A stretch of 64,000 bases of DNA, taken from Rhodamnia argentea (lineage: Eukaryota > Streptophyta > Magnoliopsida > Myrtales > Myrtaceae). Made by a program: the position numbers and the translations under genes. Positions 43,859 to 56,829 of the stretch are shown here, piece after piece. How positions within the stretch are numbered: position 1 is the stretch's first letter; each line of letters begins with the position of its first letter. The DNA lies in NCBI RefSeq assembly GCF_020921035.1, contig NC_063151.1, positions 6,510,001 through 6,574,000 on the forward strand, given 5' to 3'. The notes under the pieces are model-generated. The model was not told where the DNA came from and ran no database searches. It worked only from the letters and a program-made list of their open reading frames with translations.

Positions 43859-44973
43859 GAGAGAAGACGGGAATAGTACCTATTTATTTGTATTGTGCTT
43901 CATATCGATGCATTTATTCTGATTCAATGTACATAGAAATGATAGTGTATTTGTTAGCAACCAACCTTTGTCTGAGTAAATTTGCCTCTGATGGTAGAGT
44001 TGCTGCGTGACTAAGGAGTTTGTTCTTGATGCACTAACAGTGTAAAAAAAGAAAGAACCACCATTCTTATTCATCGATGGTTGATTTTTGGCTTTGATTG
44101 TCTCATCGGTGCTTTCCCTGATGATTTCAATCGAAACAAGAGTAATACCATAGATTCGACAGAGTAGTCTCTCACTCTCCCCCGCTCTATTGTTTTTGCT
44201 CGTGCTTGTACTCGGAGGGCGTGAGTTTGTGTTCATAGAGCAGGCTTCTTGGCCTTCCATCATCCACAGCTAAGCTGCTGTCGGCAGCGTATCACCGCTG
44301 TTTGGATTGACATGGACCTGAACTGGCTGATGACTTTTTCCTTTGAAACTAGACTAAATATGTTCAGGCCTCCTCGAGCTCTTTGTCTCCTTGTGAAAGA
44401 CTTCCCAATTACCAGACATAAGTATTCGTATAAAGAAAAAGGCCCTCCAATCAAAGTAACAAACTCAAAGCTGTTTGAACAATGGAGATGACCCCTCCCT
44501 TGACAGTTCTACTGAGAATTTTAAATGGCTTTCGCGACCCTTGCTTGCTCATGTGACAAAGATCAAGCTAATGAATCCATACATTCCGACCAAAAAAAAA
44601 ACCATACGCAAACTGCTTGCTCCCGCCTATTAGAACATTGATTGCCTCAGCTAAAAAACAATTTACAGCCGATTGCCCAAGCAAAAGCGCAAAAAACTCA
44701 CTCAACACGGTTACCCTATGAAACTATTAGACAAATTAGCAGAGCAAAATTCGACATTTAGCACCATTCCGCGAAGCAATAATTCTTATCACCGTCTTCA
44801 TTGTGGTATATGACATGTACCACGCAAAGGAGCACTAAGTTCTATCACGTCTTCACGTTCAGCACTATCGCGGTTAGGGGGGGGAAGCATGAGTTTGCAT
44901 AGAAGAGCGCATTAATCCTGGCAAATCTGCACCCAGTCAGACAGCAAGTTTCTCCTTGTTTGGCTCAGGGTTT
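43859..44973. other. Convergent 3' flanks of the MAP4K and PRA1 genes
   Basis: The kinase gene (+) and the PRA1 gene (-) end toward each other here, so the 3' UTRs of both lie in this stretch. I saw no further coding region. Confidence 0.5.
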
Positions 44974-47900
44974 CTACTTCCTCTTTTTGTGAGGAGGTTT
45001 TGATGGCGTCAGTTTCCGGAACGCAGCATGCAACATCAAGGCTACAGAGGTGTTCAGAGTTATTAGAAGGCTCACAATTAAGGAATAGAAATGAACAAAA
45101 GAAAGGAATTTTTTTTTTTTTGGTCGAAACCGAGAGAAAGGAAGTTTACTCACCAGCATAACTGACACAGAGCGCACAGAAAAGTGCCATTTGGACATTG
45201 CACCATATCAAAATAAGAGCAGTTACTGCAAAATTTCAGATAGTCCTATTATGATTTGTAGATGTAAGCACAAAGAGGTTAGCTATAATAAAGCTGGTGA
45301 GTGAGAAGCAAACATCGGAACACTGTGAGAAGCAAACATCAAGAACACGTAAGAAGCAAACCTCAAGAACCACAGCAGCAAGGTACATCTGTCGGACACA
45401 CAATCCATAGAACCACAGGTATGAAGAGAATGTATGGCAAAACATGGAGGAAGAACCGCATATATATACAGGGTAAAAGGGGGTGGAGGTCTAATATTAA
45501 TTCAAAGGCACGAAAAACAGCCCTACAAAAAAGGAAGGTGCATTCAACCAGTCACTAGACAGCAAGGAGTACATTAGAAAATTGAGGATGAATATAAAAA
45601 TCGCTAGGGGCTTCAGTATAATTAAACCTATGGAAAGACAATTTTTCATTTTCAATTCATTATAGTAATAAGAGAATAAAAGCAGCAATGCATAACACAA
45701 AGAACCTCAGGGATTCAAACCAGATCTAAAGCCAATTCAAAATAAGTGTGTGGATATGAATATAACACCTGAAATTCTAGAAAGACAGACCCCATTATTT
45801 CAAGTGCCGGATACAAACTTAAACTGGCAAATGTGATTATCAAGGTACTTAGTCATTTACTCCAAACATCAGCAAATTCCCACTTAAAAACATGACATAT
45901 CCAATCAGCCTGGGTCGGTAGCCAATTACTCCATGATAGTAGAATGCTGGTGCTTAAAAAACACCAAAAGGTATCCATCTGAAACAGAACAAATGAATTG
46001 AGATCTCAAAAACATTTAAGACTAGTTCTCCTGCAGATTGTATCAGAAAAAGACGTCCAAATAAGGAATAGCAAAGTAAAATACTCATTCCCAAGCAAAC
46101 ATCTTAAAGCTCAAGAATGTAAAATAATATTGCTATGCAAGTTTAGATCAATCTGACAGGCAGTAGTCCAAAAGTCCTTTAATATTAATAACACATCATA
46201 CTCCTATAGGACCAATACAGCTCATCCTTTTTATCATCTCAACAATTTCAATCCTAGCAGCATGACAAAGTAACCACATGCAACAGAAGAGGGCTTAACG
46301 TTCTGAAAATCTGGTATCTTATTAATTGCTCAAAACACATAGATTTACTTTCTTATTCTAAAAGTCAATCATTCAGGCAAGCAAAAGTCCACAGCGCTCA
46401 AGATTTATCACATATCGTAATCCCTAAGATCCAAGACTCTTTATTGTTTTTATCCATAGGAGCTTACTTTCAGCACTTCCAATCCTAGAAGAACAGAGGA
46501 GTAATCCTATATAACTAGAGAAGAGACTGGCATTTTCAAGAATCACCTCTCAAGATATTTGCATATTGTGAATCCCTCAAAATGTGAAGATATTGGACAT
46601 GAATCCGTGCAGATGATAAGGCCATATGTGCGTATCTGCATCTGTTCCATCACTACGATCCTTCACCACTACCACAACTCCTACTCAAAACCAATCATCG
46701 CCTCTTGGAGACGAACGTTATGGTGGAGATGGGAGCCAAAGTCTAATCCCAGTGGCATTGATTGCAAATCAGATCTCACTGCTAGGGTTTAAAAAACCCT
46801 TATTGCCTTCAGCAAGATACCAAGCCTTTAGCCATACAAATCCAAGTTGGACTTTCAACCCAACATAAAAGTCCTAATCAATTGACGGCATTTCCTCATA
46901 AACCAAATCCAACATAAAGCAGGCTTGCCCTTTGAATCTCATAGCCCATTAGCTTAAAAATTTATCACCTAAATTTATCGTTCATAAGCAACACTGATAG
47001 CACCTGAAAAGCCACTTTTCATATCCAATCATTCTACCAAAAATAGGCCCACAACTTTTTCTCTCTCCAAGATAGCCTCATCGCCAAGTCCAATAGCATG
47101 GGAGGCATGAGGTACATAATAGTTAAGCATTCTCGCTGTATCATGAATGTGAGGCTGGCCAAGTTTTAGTACTAACAATCTCACGGAAAACTAGGCAAAA
47201 AGAAAGCAGATGAAACTAGATCATGCGTAACAAGAACGATAGGTTGTGACCAGTGAGACATGAAGCTTCTGAAACCCAGCTTCAGTAAGGGCTTATAACA
47301 CATAAAGTGACTGCCAAAGAGTGAAGCATAAAGTGCCTTTTTATCTATTCCCATATGATAATGAAAAGACACAGTTCAAAAAGAAGAGAACTATCACTTT
47401 TTTTTTCCTAAATGTTAACTGAAGGGGGCCAACAACATACCAATCTGGGCTGTGCGAACCAAACATTGGCGGATTGCAGGGCGTTGATCCAATCCCCACT
47501 TATCACTACTGAACTTAAGAAAATCCCAGAGCGCCAAACTTGACAGCAGTCCGATAAGAGCGAATGGCATCTGGTACCTACAGCCCCCAAAAATTTGATA
47601 GAAGCAAGCAATACATCAGATGTCGAACATCTTAATCTAGCCAAACCAAGGTCAAGAGAGAGACGAACAAGTCGATTCGTGAAAAAGACACTATAAGAGG
47701 GAGAAATAGTGTGTTTGGAATGTGTGACTGAAAAATCTCGATCCAGCACAAAGCATTCAAACATATAGAACGAGTTCAATCATCTTTCCTTTCAAGAAGA
47801 TAATTCCATCTGCCGTCTGTAGGAGAACCGTACTGAAATCACTCGACAGGATAATAAGATAGCTGAGGCTGTTCTAGATGTTAAGAGCAAAAGCCATGCC

Positions 47901-49014
47901 ATCAAATTGATATCTCCACTTAAATATTAATCAAGTTGTTTCATCCGTAGTACAAATTTTGGGGAAGTAATTATCCTGATGAACTAGTAGTGATTTTCCA
48001 CATTTCCACAGTAATCTTCCCCAGCTTCTTTTCTGACACGACAAGGTCAAGAGAGAAACAAAAATGTTCATTTTTGCATAATAGACCCAACAAGATGAAG
48101 AAATAATGTGCACCACTGAAGCGTGTTACCTAGAAATACTGATCCACAATGAAGCATTCAAGCTAAAACGAGTTCACTCATCTTTCCATAAAAATAAAAA
48201 TAAAAAAAAGAATCACCTGTAATCTGTAAAGAACACAATGAAATGACCCAACAGGAGAGCATAGGTGGCTGAGGCTGTTCTATATGTCAAGAGTAACAGT
48301 CATAACATCAAACTGATATCTCCACTGCCATATAAATCAAGTCCTTTCGTCGGAAGTATAAATTTTGTTTTTTTCTTTGATTCATTATCCTTATGAATCG
48401 GTGATTTGCCTTATTTCATCAGTAATTCTCCTAGAAAAATAGTTCTGACATGAAAATTTTCCTAGTTTTTTTGTGACTCATACCGATACACAGAAAGGCT
48501 CAACAATCAAACAAGCACAAACTATCACCATGGACACTCTATCGCGCGAACGTGTGATCAAGGAGAGAGAGAGAGAGATGCATTACAGAGCACAAGCGAG
48601 GAAGAGGATGAACAGAGTGGCGTAGTTGCGAGCGAAACGCTTGACATTCTCGTGAACCCTAAGCCGAGCCTGAGTGGGCGACGAGGGGAACGAGTACGAG
48701 TCGCAGGAACCGATGAAGCCGTGGGTCCAGGACGGGGTCTCGCCGGACAAATCGTCGGTGGTGAGCTTCGACAGGGGGTTGAGAGTCACGAGAGACAGCA
48801 GGGTTCCCAAACCAGAGAAAACGGAGGCAAAGAACCCGGGGCCGTAAGGGTCGGAGGCGGCGTCGTTGCCGGAGGAGGAGGTGTCGGCGGCGGTGGCGGC
48901 TGCCAAGGAGGAGGATCGCTGGTCGAGGACCTCGAGGTAGCCGGAGTCACGGAGCCAGGACTCGAAGGCGTGTTCGGGCACGGTTAGAGAGAAGGGATTC
49001 GCTTTGAATGCCAT
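44974..49014 (-). CDS. PRA1 family protein, clade A
   Basis: Four minus-strand exons, 49014-48587, 47577-47441, 45225-45154 and 45041-44974, join in phase to 234 aa. I chose MAFKANPF at 49014; an ATG further up (49095) would add residues unlike the family. Residues 1-100 are hydrophilic. Two long hydrophobic hairpins follow, one from RNYATLFILFLACALYQMPFALIGLLSSLALW and one from VTALILIWCNVQMALFCALCVSYAALMLHAAF, given here in pieces across exon joins. The C-terminus ends in KKRK, a dilysine-like or basic tail. PRA1 proteins sit in ER, Golgi or endosomal membranes and act with Rab GTPases in vesicle traffic. The plant A clade is distinguished by its longer N-terminal part and this RKLTPSKPP tail. 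Introns 1 and 2 are 1.0 and 2.2 kb. Confidence 0.88.
45301..45372. repeat. 24-bp minisatellite, three copies, in PRA1 intron 2
   Basis: Units 45301-45324, 45325-45348 and 45349-45372 share GAGAAGCAAACATC with a few changes. They lie entirely inside an intron. Confidence 0.85.
47650..48440. repeat. ~395-bp tandem segmental duplication in PRA1 intron 1
   Basis: GGTCAAGAGAGA occurs at 47650 and 48045, and ordered matches follow at the same offset: GCATTCAA, ACGAGTTCA(A/C)TCATCTTTCC, GGCTGAGGCTGTTCTA, ATCAAATTGATATCTCCACT and TTATCCT-ATGAA. Copies differ by many substitutions and small gaps. The first copy runs to the edge of exon 2's intron side; no exon is duplicated. Confidence 0.75.
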
Positions 49015-50809
49015 CGTCGGATAATTTTCGTGGGTTGGTGGTGGTCCGTCGCAGTATTTGGCGCGAGAGAGACAGAATCGAAGGGCTGTACGCACTGCGT
49101 ATAGTTTTCGGCAATGGTGTGGGAATATAATAAGAGATCCTAGAAGATTTCTATTTAATTTAGGTTAATACCTACCACAAATTTTATCCCAAATTATTTT
49201 TTCGATCACTATACTTGACAAATGTACCTCGATACTAATTTTTTTACCACTAAAGACTCAAATCGGTACATATGACAAATTTACCTTCCGTTAGTTTTCG
49301 TTAAATTGAGTTAATTTCACGAAAATAGTAAAAATCTCCAAATGTATACATCCGATTATTACCATATATCATCCAACTCAACAATTTAATAATAAAATTT
49401 AATGTAAACTAACGGAGGATAAATTATCACAAGCATACCGGTTTGTGATTTTTTGTGATAAAAAAATAATTTTAGATCAATTTATCACGGGTGTATTAAT
49501 TTGAGTTCTTTCGTGATATTAACCATTTTATTTATGTGATATTATAGCTTCTTTTCATGTAGATATACGCCAATCAAAAATAAGGGATACCATAGAGGAA
49601 ACTAATGCAAACAAATCTGCTCATGGTTCAAATAGTCTTTGAAATTTATGCCCAGCATTATCAATCATAAGAATGAAAGAAATCGATAGGGATACGGGTT
49701 GTCGACGTTTACTTTCTATTCAAGTAAGCATTTATCCAATTCTTTTATGATACGTGTTAAGTCTATTTAATTTATTAAGCCTCTTTGCCTTTAATGGCCA
49801 ATGTAGAGATGACAAGATGGGCCATTGACCATAATAAAATATAAAATTAAATTGGATTTAATGAAGCAAATCCCAATAATGACTCTTGATAAAATGGGCC
49901 GTTGACTTTTTGCAGACCTCTACATGTGCACAAAAATCGGTTTGATCGGGAATCGAACTGAACTCTTTGATTATGCGCAGTTCACTGCTGTTTCGAGTAC
50001 GAAACCAAATCCGTTTGTTTATTTATTTATTTTTCTTCTTTTCAAGAGTAAAGAAAAGGAAATTGACATAAATCTAAATCAAATCGGTCCAACCTAAAAA
50101 CTAAACCGGAATCTATCGGTCCGATCCCTATTCTAAGGATGGAATCAATCCAACTCGATGACCAATCACCCCTAGCTATATCATGGTTCCTACTCAAGGT
50201 GTCATCCATCTCAAAAGTAGATTTTGCTTTGCATGAAGCATGTCGATTGGATGCTTCGAATTTGGACTATTGCATCTTTTGACCATCGTCGTTGCTTATC
50301 TCTATCAATTTTTTCTTTTGAGATTCATTTATTTTACAATAAATGAATGATTTGAAAAACTATTCTCCTAAAATCGGTCACTTGTGCGGTCGAACAAATA
50401 AGTCGATGAGAAATATTTTTATTATCGACAATAATCAATGTCCATATATTTTTCATGAACTGCGAAAAATATTGTCGATTCGCTCGTTTCTATAAAGAAG
50501 ACAAGAGATCGATTTAAAAAAAATAAATATTTTTTTAAATTATCAATTGTTTCAAAAACCGAACGGAGGCTCTAAACTTTATTGGAAGGACAAGACAATC
50601 ATCCTTTCACAAAAAATCTGTATGTCTCCATGGAAATTGTGGACCTTCTCTGTGGACGAAAAGTCTTAAGACATAATTACGCTTTTTTTAAATAAATTTA
50701 TCGGATTACGGGAAATTATTTTGAGAACGGCAGGCGTTGCTCGCCACACAACGAAGGTGGTTGCCTACGCCACCACTCTAGACTGGAGACCGTGGTTCAG
50801 CTTACGAGG
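49015..50809. other. Divergent promoter region between PRA1 and PrmA-like genes
   Basis: The two genes start in opposite directions 1.8 kb apart. The stretch contains a MITE-like segment at about 49165-49540, with GGTTAATACC near the left and the inverted GGTTAATATC near the right, and a hAT-end-like segment at about 49920-50180 (AATCGGTTTGATCGGG on the left, ATCACCCCTAGC on the right). No coding region was seen. No TATA box was placed with confidence. Confidence 0.45.
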
Positions 50810-53766
50810 ATGTCGGTGGTGAGTCGATTCGTCAAACACCTGGTGAGCTCCAGCCCCCGGCTTCTCCTCCGACCACCTCCATCTCCATCGCCGCCACCGT
50901 ACTGCCCCTCGGCTCTCTCCGTGACCCAAACCACGGGCATTCCCGATCTCGTCGCCGCCACCTTCTCATTCTCCACCGCTTTTTCCAGTCCTTCGCTTTC
51001 CTCGTCGGACGGTCCCGCGGTGGAGCCCTCCTCGCCTTCTTATCTCTCCGTCCGTATTCGGTGCCCGAAGGACGTCGCAGTGAGTTTCACGTCTCTCGGA
51101 ACTCTAGACTTCTTTGAAGATCGAAAAAGACTTGAAATTTTCAAGTTGCATTGTGCTGCGCCTTGTTACTTTGTCACTGACAAGCAACAGTCTGATGTTT
51201 CTCGCTTCTAAACTGGGTCAGGATGTGCTTTCAGAAGCTCTTTTATGCTTTGGTGCGAGTTCGGCAAGTATGGATGAGGAAGATGGATCTGAAAGTCCTG
51301 ACGAGGTAGCACCACATTAAGAAACAAGTTTCATTTTCTTGTCAAATCGAGTCAAATACATTCTCCGAAGCATCAGATTCCATTCTAGTTTGCTGCACTG
51401 AATTTCTAGTTGTACAGATTCTATTTGTTGATATTGTCCCTAGTGAGATTGTTTTTGTTAGCTGTCTATTTGAAAAGAAGCCATCTCTTGTGTGAACTTA
51501 TTGCGCATCATCACAACGGTAAAGTCTATTCAAATTCTAAACCTTTCATACTTCTAATCTGCATAAAACATCTTGCGCCTGCTAAAAGAAGCGCCATGAG
51601 ATTGCTTGAAGAATAAAAAGATAAGGAAATGGAGCATGTAAATGTATCAACCTCATTGTTTTGAAGTTGACGACTGCTTGGTCGTTGCAGATTTCCATCA
51701 ATTCCATATTTCTTCCTAGTGAAGATGTGGATGCATCCGTTTCAAACGCTGCTGATTCGATAGGCTTAAAGGACGTACCTGTCTATGATATTGAAGTGTG
51801 TGAGCAAGAAGATTGGGTGACGAAAACTCAGGTTTGGTTACTTCTCTTCAAAAATTTCCCTTTGAACTTCTGTATAAACCAATTTTTGCATTCTGTGAGA
51901 CCACAATGGCAGCGTGACAAATGAGTTTAGGCCTTCTAGATTTTTTCAATTGTTTTCCAGCGTTGTTCATCATGCACAAGCTACTAATTGATTTAGTCTG
52001 ACAAAATCATCAGTTTCCAAGCACTTGCAAAGTGATCTACTGTGATTAAACTGTCTTTTTTTCTGTTCTTTTGGACCGGTGTACTCATGCTCAAAGATGT
52101 GCTCTTTCGAACTTTTTCTGTCTGTTGCAGGAATCGTTTCATCCTGTCGAAGTGACTGAAGGACTTTGGATTGTCCCCGAGTGGAAAACTCCTCCGGTAT
52201 GAGTTCCTCGGCAATGTATATAGAAAGTGTAGACACTACAGCATCTAATAAATCTGTTCCTGTTCAAGGCTGAGCATCCTACTCCTTCTCTAAATTATAC
52301 TTTTAAGTCGATAGTAAATTAAGACGGGAAGATCCACCATATTCAACACTGCTATTCGAGTTGGAATAACTACAATATTAGATTGCATCTTTATTCACTG
52401 CACAACTAATCACTCTGTTGCTTTCATAGATTATTGAAGCTACAAATATAATTCTAAATCCTGGATTGGCATTTGGAACTGGGGAACACCCGACTACAAG
52501 ATTATGTCTATTGCTGCTTCATGACCTGATAAAGGGAGGAGAACACTTGTTGGATTATGGAACTGGTTCTGGCATTCTTGCAATAGCAGCGCTTAAGGTA
52601 CCTGAAATTTGAAGTGATGTCGTGGCTTTATTTTCATACTGATATGACCTTTGGGATAACAAATCTAAAGCAGTAGACAAGTTTGGTAAGGACTGATTTA
52701 GGTGTCTCCAGCTGGCAGCTACCCAATGTTTACTTGTTATAGAATTATTTGACGACAAAATTGTTTAATTAGCAATCTATTGCTGCATTATAATGAGCTT
52801 CTATGAGATGGGTTATCTAGCCTGATAAATTTGATCCTGCAAAAGTGACAGCTGCTTCTCGTTCCATCCAAATTACGACATATTTTATAGAATTATAGTT
52901 AGTTACATAAAGCTAGGAAAAACCTATTTTTGTGGCAAATTTTAAATACTTATTGTGGACATAGTTAGGTGATGCAGCTGCAGTGGGATGGCCTATTTTC
53001 ATTGCAAATTTTAAGTACTTATTGTGGACATAGTTAGGTGCTGCAGCTGCAGTGGGATTCGATGTAGATCCTCAAGCGATATCATCTGCTCGTCACAATG
53101 CTGCTCTAAACAACATTGGATCGGACAAGATGCAGCTAGAGCTGGTCCCTAGCAAATTGTGCCCTCAAACAACCAACGAAGGGATAGACAAAGATCCAGG
53201 ACAGACCTTGGATAAACAGGGACTCATTTCGGCAACAGAGAAATATGATGTAGTGGTTGCAAATATTCTCTTGAATCCTCTGCTGGAGTGGGCAGATCAT
53301 ATAGTATCTTACGCCAAGCCAGGAGCAACCGTTGCTGTCTCCGGTATCCTGTCTGACCAGGTATTCTCTGAATCCCGAATACAGTTGGTCTTGCTTAAAC
53401 AATTATAATGCAATGTAAGTACGAATAAGGGAGTGCTGATTGCAGCCTAGATTTATTCCAATGTGTAAAGAGTCCTTAGTTTTCGTTTTTTTTTTTTTGG
53501 TTGCCGAACTTGTTCAAAAGTTTTTAACAAGTTATAGAATAAGAACCTCTAATAGTACTTCCAACTTCAGCATCGAGAAGTTTTAGAATCCACGCTGCTT
53601 TGACGATTTCCTTGAGGACAGATTAAGAAACACGAACCGCGATTTGACCCTTACCTGTCTCTTTATGCAGCTCCCATTAATCAGAAGCCGATATTCTCGT
53701 TTCTTGGAAGACATATTGGTCTCGGAGCTGGATGATTGGGCATGCTTGAGTGGCAGGAAAAGATGA
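50810..53766 (+). CDS. PrmA-like ribosomal protein L11 methyltransferase
   Basis: Seven exons, 50810-51079, 51222-51305, 51691-51831, 52131-52196, 52430-52597, 53034-53360 and 53671-53766, all phase 0, give 383 aa. Residues 1-60 are Ser/Pro/Arg-rich with few acids, as in an organelle targeting peptide. The C-terminal two thirds match bacterial Prm[10 protein letters not shown] (202-210), the S-adenosylmethionine loop [17 protein letters not shown] (227-243), a GFDVDP acidic motif ending the next strand, and [10 protein letters not shown] around Asn320. PrmA enzymes methylate lysines and the N-terminus of ribosomal protein L11; this one presumably serves plastid or mitochondrial ribosomes. The start is the first ATG (50810) in a frame open upstream. 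Exon 6 begins just after the second copy of a 69-bp duplication (see the repeat at 52923-53060). The Arabidopsis counterpart, as I recall, is At5g53920. Confidence 0.9.
52923..53060 (+). repeat. 69-bp tandem duplication of a splice acceptor
   Basis: Units 52923-52991 and 52992-53060 match at a constant 69-bp offset. Each holds intron sequence, a GGACATAG acceptor and the first 26-28 bases of exon 6 (TTAGGTG(A/C)TGCAGCTGCAG). The second acceptor (ending 53033) joins in frame to the rest of the gene. The first (ending 52964) would read 23 codons and end at the TAG of the second acceptor. Confidence 0.9.
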
Positions 53767-54249
53767 ACTTTAACATAGATTGGAGAATATTGTAGCTTTT
53801 AGGAACTGGATATGCAGGAGTGCAACTTGCTCGAATGTCCTTGGTGGCAGCATGCTCAAAGGGTGTTGGGCAGGCCGGCAGCAGATTCGAGTACCCGTTC
53901 GGTCCGAAACACAATCTCATGTTTTATTTTTATTCCGTTTGTAATGCCCGACATATTGTACATGTATCACAGTGACTTATGGACGGGACTCCAGCAAATT
54001 GCCCTTAGGATTTCACAGACAATGAGACCGGGACAAATCTTTTCCACTGGGCCGGCTCTATCAAGCAAATTAATGACAACTTTATTAAGTAAAGGTTTAG
54101 TCCTTTTACATTGCAACAATACTCTAAATCTGTCGCAAAAATCAAGGTATACACTCCGCTGAACTCGGCCTTCTTTACCTTCATGTTGGTCAACTGAAAA
54201 AGAAAAACCAAAAGCGGCATCCTTACGGAGCGAAAGCAAAGATCCGGTA
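53767..54249. other. Tail-to-tail spacer between the PrmA-like and basic-protein genes
   Basis: The two genes end only 483 bp apart on opposite strands, so their 3' UTRs may overlap. No further gene was seen. Confidence 0.6.
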
Positions 54250-56829
54250 TCATCGCTTAAGTTGCCTCCTCGCCAGAGCAGGGGCTCTCTTGGGGATATA
54301 AACCTGGTAGTTCACCTGTGCACAAATGAATCACATCGGATTATGTAACACATCGAACATCCATAATCTTATAAACTAGTTGCTCCATTCAGATTTTCAC
54401 AGCACGCGGACTTCAGGATAAATAAGTAGAATAACATTTCACATTTGCTCCTCACCTGTATCGTTTCACCACCCCGAGTAACAGACATTGTCTTTTGTTG
54501 GTATTGGGGACCATCCTTAGCATCATTCCCATCTTTGTTTGAGCTCACAGCTCCAGATGTGGACTCGGAACGAGAAGGCAGCTCAGGAGTGGGAGACGCA
54601 TGCTGCTCGTGGACTTCATTTTCGTCAACTTTGTTCTCAGTTACGACAGTTTCACTAGCAGTTTTACCACCGATAACCTTTGTCACCAGAGGCTTTGCCT
54701 GAGGAGGTCCTGAGGAAGGACACAATTCCTTGGATGGGGCTTGAACCTTTGCCGACTCTCTCCTCCATGTATATGACATCACCGTTGGATTACTAGTATT
54801 GGAAGCAAATGTTGGTATGACCTCTTGTTTGACATTAGCGACGCTAGTCCCCCCGTGCAATAGTTTCAACAAAGATTGCCTAGTAGATCCACCTTCTTTG
54901 AAACCACTGTTCCCATGATCTGGCCTGACCTCAGAGGACTGTCTCCTAATGGCAGGCACAATTTTACCGCCTTTATCACCTAGACTAGCATCATTCGAAT
55001 TTATATTAATAAATTCTCTCTTCATAGAAGGATCAGAATTGGCACCATTGCCTTCAACTGGAGGTGCATTGGCTACATTGTCTTCAGGAAACTTATGGTG
55101 AGACAATTCTGAAGAAGCAATTAAAGATTGCTCCTTATTACTATCCACATTTTCTTTGTGAGCTGACAAAGCTGCTGTGTTTTTATGGACACCTCGGAAC
55201 TTTTTGAGATTATCCAATGCCCTCTGTCTCAATATTGACTCCAAATCATTACTATCTGACCCACCAGAAATATTATTTTCATTGTCCCCTATGGCATGGA
55301 TGGTTCCAACTATAACAGAGCTTATATTGTTTCCATTCTTCTGACCATCTTCAGTTATTGCAGTAGTATTCATATCTGAAACAACAGCCTCTTCATTTTT
55401 TTCAATATCTACCTGCCTCTTCACCTCAGATTCAATCAGTGGATGATGGGTCAATTCCCGCTTGCCCCCCGAATCATTACTGTCATTGCTTTTGCAAGAA
55501 GGATAATCATCATTTTCATAAGAAATTTCTTCCTTATGTCCATAAGCATGCAATTCTCTGTCCTCATTGTTAACCATTATAACAGACCTTAATCGCATTG
55601 AATTGTTGCTGCATCTCATTTTCTCATCACCACTGCTTATGCTGCGATGATTAATGGGAGAATAACTCCTCGGACTATATCCGCACTCTTTTAATTCAGT
55701 TTTACCCTTCTCTGCTGTCCACCTATCCGCATCTTTTCTCTCAGAACTGGCCCTATAACTTTGAGATTCACTCTGTCCACTGTCACTACTCAATTCCGCA
55801 CAGGTTGAGCAGTTTGAACCACTGCTCACGGAACTTACACTCACATGTCTCTTAGATTTCTTTCTAGTTCTCTGCATCCTTGGACTGAGCTTACCATCTC
55901 TTTTGGACCCTTTTCTTTTCTTACGAGAAGGCAAGTCTTCACTGCTTTCAGTACCATACGACTGTCCTCGAGACCTCTTCTTGCTTCGCCGACTACTCTT
56001 CTTAGAAGAGGATCTTGCCCGTCTTTTACTTTTTTTCCTGTAATCCTCCTCAGAACTCGCGGTCGATGGACTCAGAGAATCATAATCGCTGGAATAAGAA
56101 TCTGAATCACGATGACGGCGAAAACTCTTCTTCAACTTACTTCTCTTTTTAGTCTTACTTCTCTTCTTGATTCGAACCTGAACAATCAAACCTTATAGAG
56201 CATTAAAACCACATTGAATGTATAACTAAAATCTGACACATTCAAATAAAAAATTCATCTCATTCAAATTGCCTAACAAAGTCCAGCACTTCTGAATCCA
56301 TAGCAACAGATTTTCTCCCTTCCCAGACACCAAAACTTGAGCATCAATAACGTGATTATCGGTGCCGTGTCGTGTCAAATTGTGTTGAAACAACTAAGCT
56401 AACTCAGTCGGCTAGCGATTCCAGTGAGAACATGGCGGCGAAAGCACTAATGCTAGAAAGTAATGCGATTACAACTTCTAGTTAGTTCTAGACACCGAGA
56501 ATGACAGACCAGCGACCGGTAAAGCCACCGGAGAAGTTCGCCCGTTGAACTCATACAATAAATCATGAAACTTCCGATTACCCACTTCTTCTCGAACTGT
56601 GCGTTTGTGGGAAAAGGCAAAACCGACTCAATATCGTATCATCGTGAAAACAACATCCAATCGAATCGTAACGGATCAAGAACTTCGGGATTAACCGAAC
56701 AATTACAGCAAACCCTAAACGAACACGCCCCCCACCAAACCCCCCCCAAAACCCCCAAAGAGACGGTACCTTAGACGAAGCCTTGGGCCGCTTTTTCTTC
56801 AGGGAAGTAGAAGAAGAAGGTTTTCCCAT
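54250..56829 (-). CDS. Conserved plant protein of unknown function, basic and Ser-rich
   Basis: Three minus-strand exons, 56829-56770, 56177-54456 and 54315-54250, all phase 0, give 615 aa. The protein starts MGKPSSSTSLKKKRPKASSK and for its first 120 residues is dominated by Lys, Arg and Ser with Arg-Ser and KKRS runs, suggesting several nuclear localisation signals and an RS-like domain. The middle is acidic, Ser/Asn-rich and probably disordered. It contains the short segment LRQRALDNLKKFRG and a SLLKLLHGG segment that look conserved in kind. The C-terminus, on its own small exon, ends GGETIQVNYQVYIPKRAPALARRQLKR in two blocks. I recall a similar Arabidopsis gene (At5g53930) next to the Yippee gene, annotated as unknown. 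A role with nuclear RNA or chromatin is a guess from composition. Confidence 0.8.

Noticed and set aside
48652-48987. 111-codon + strand frame rich in Gly and Val
   Set aside because: Antisense to PRA1 exon 1.
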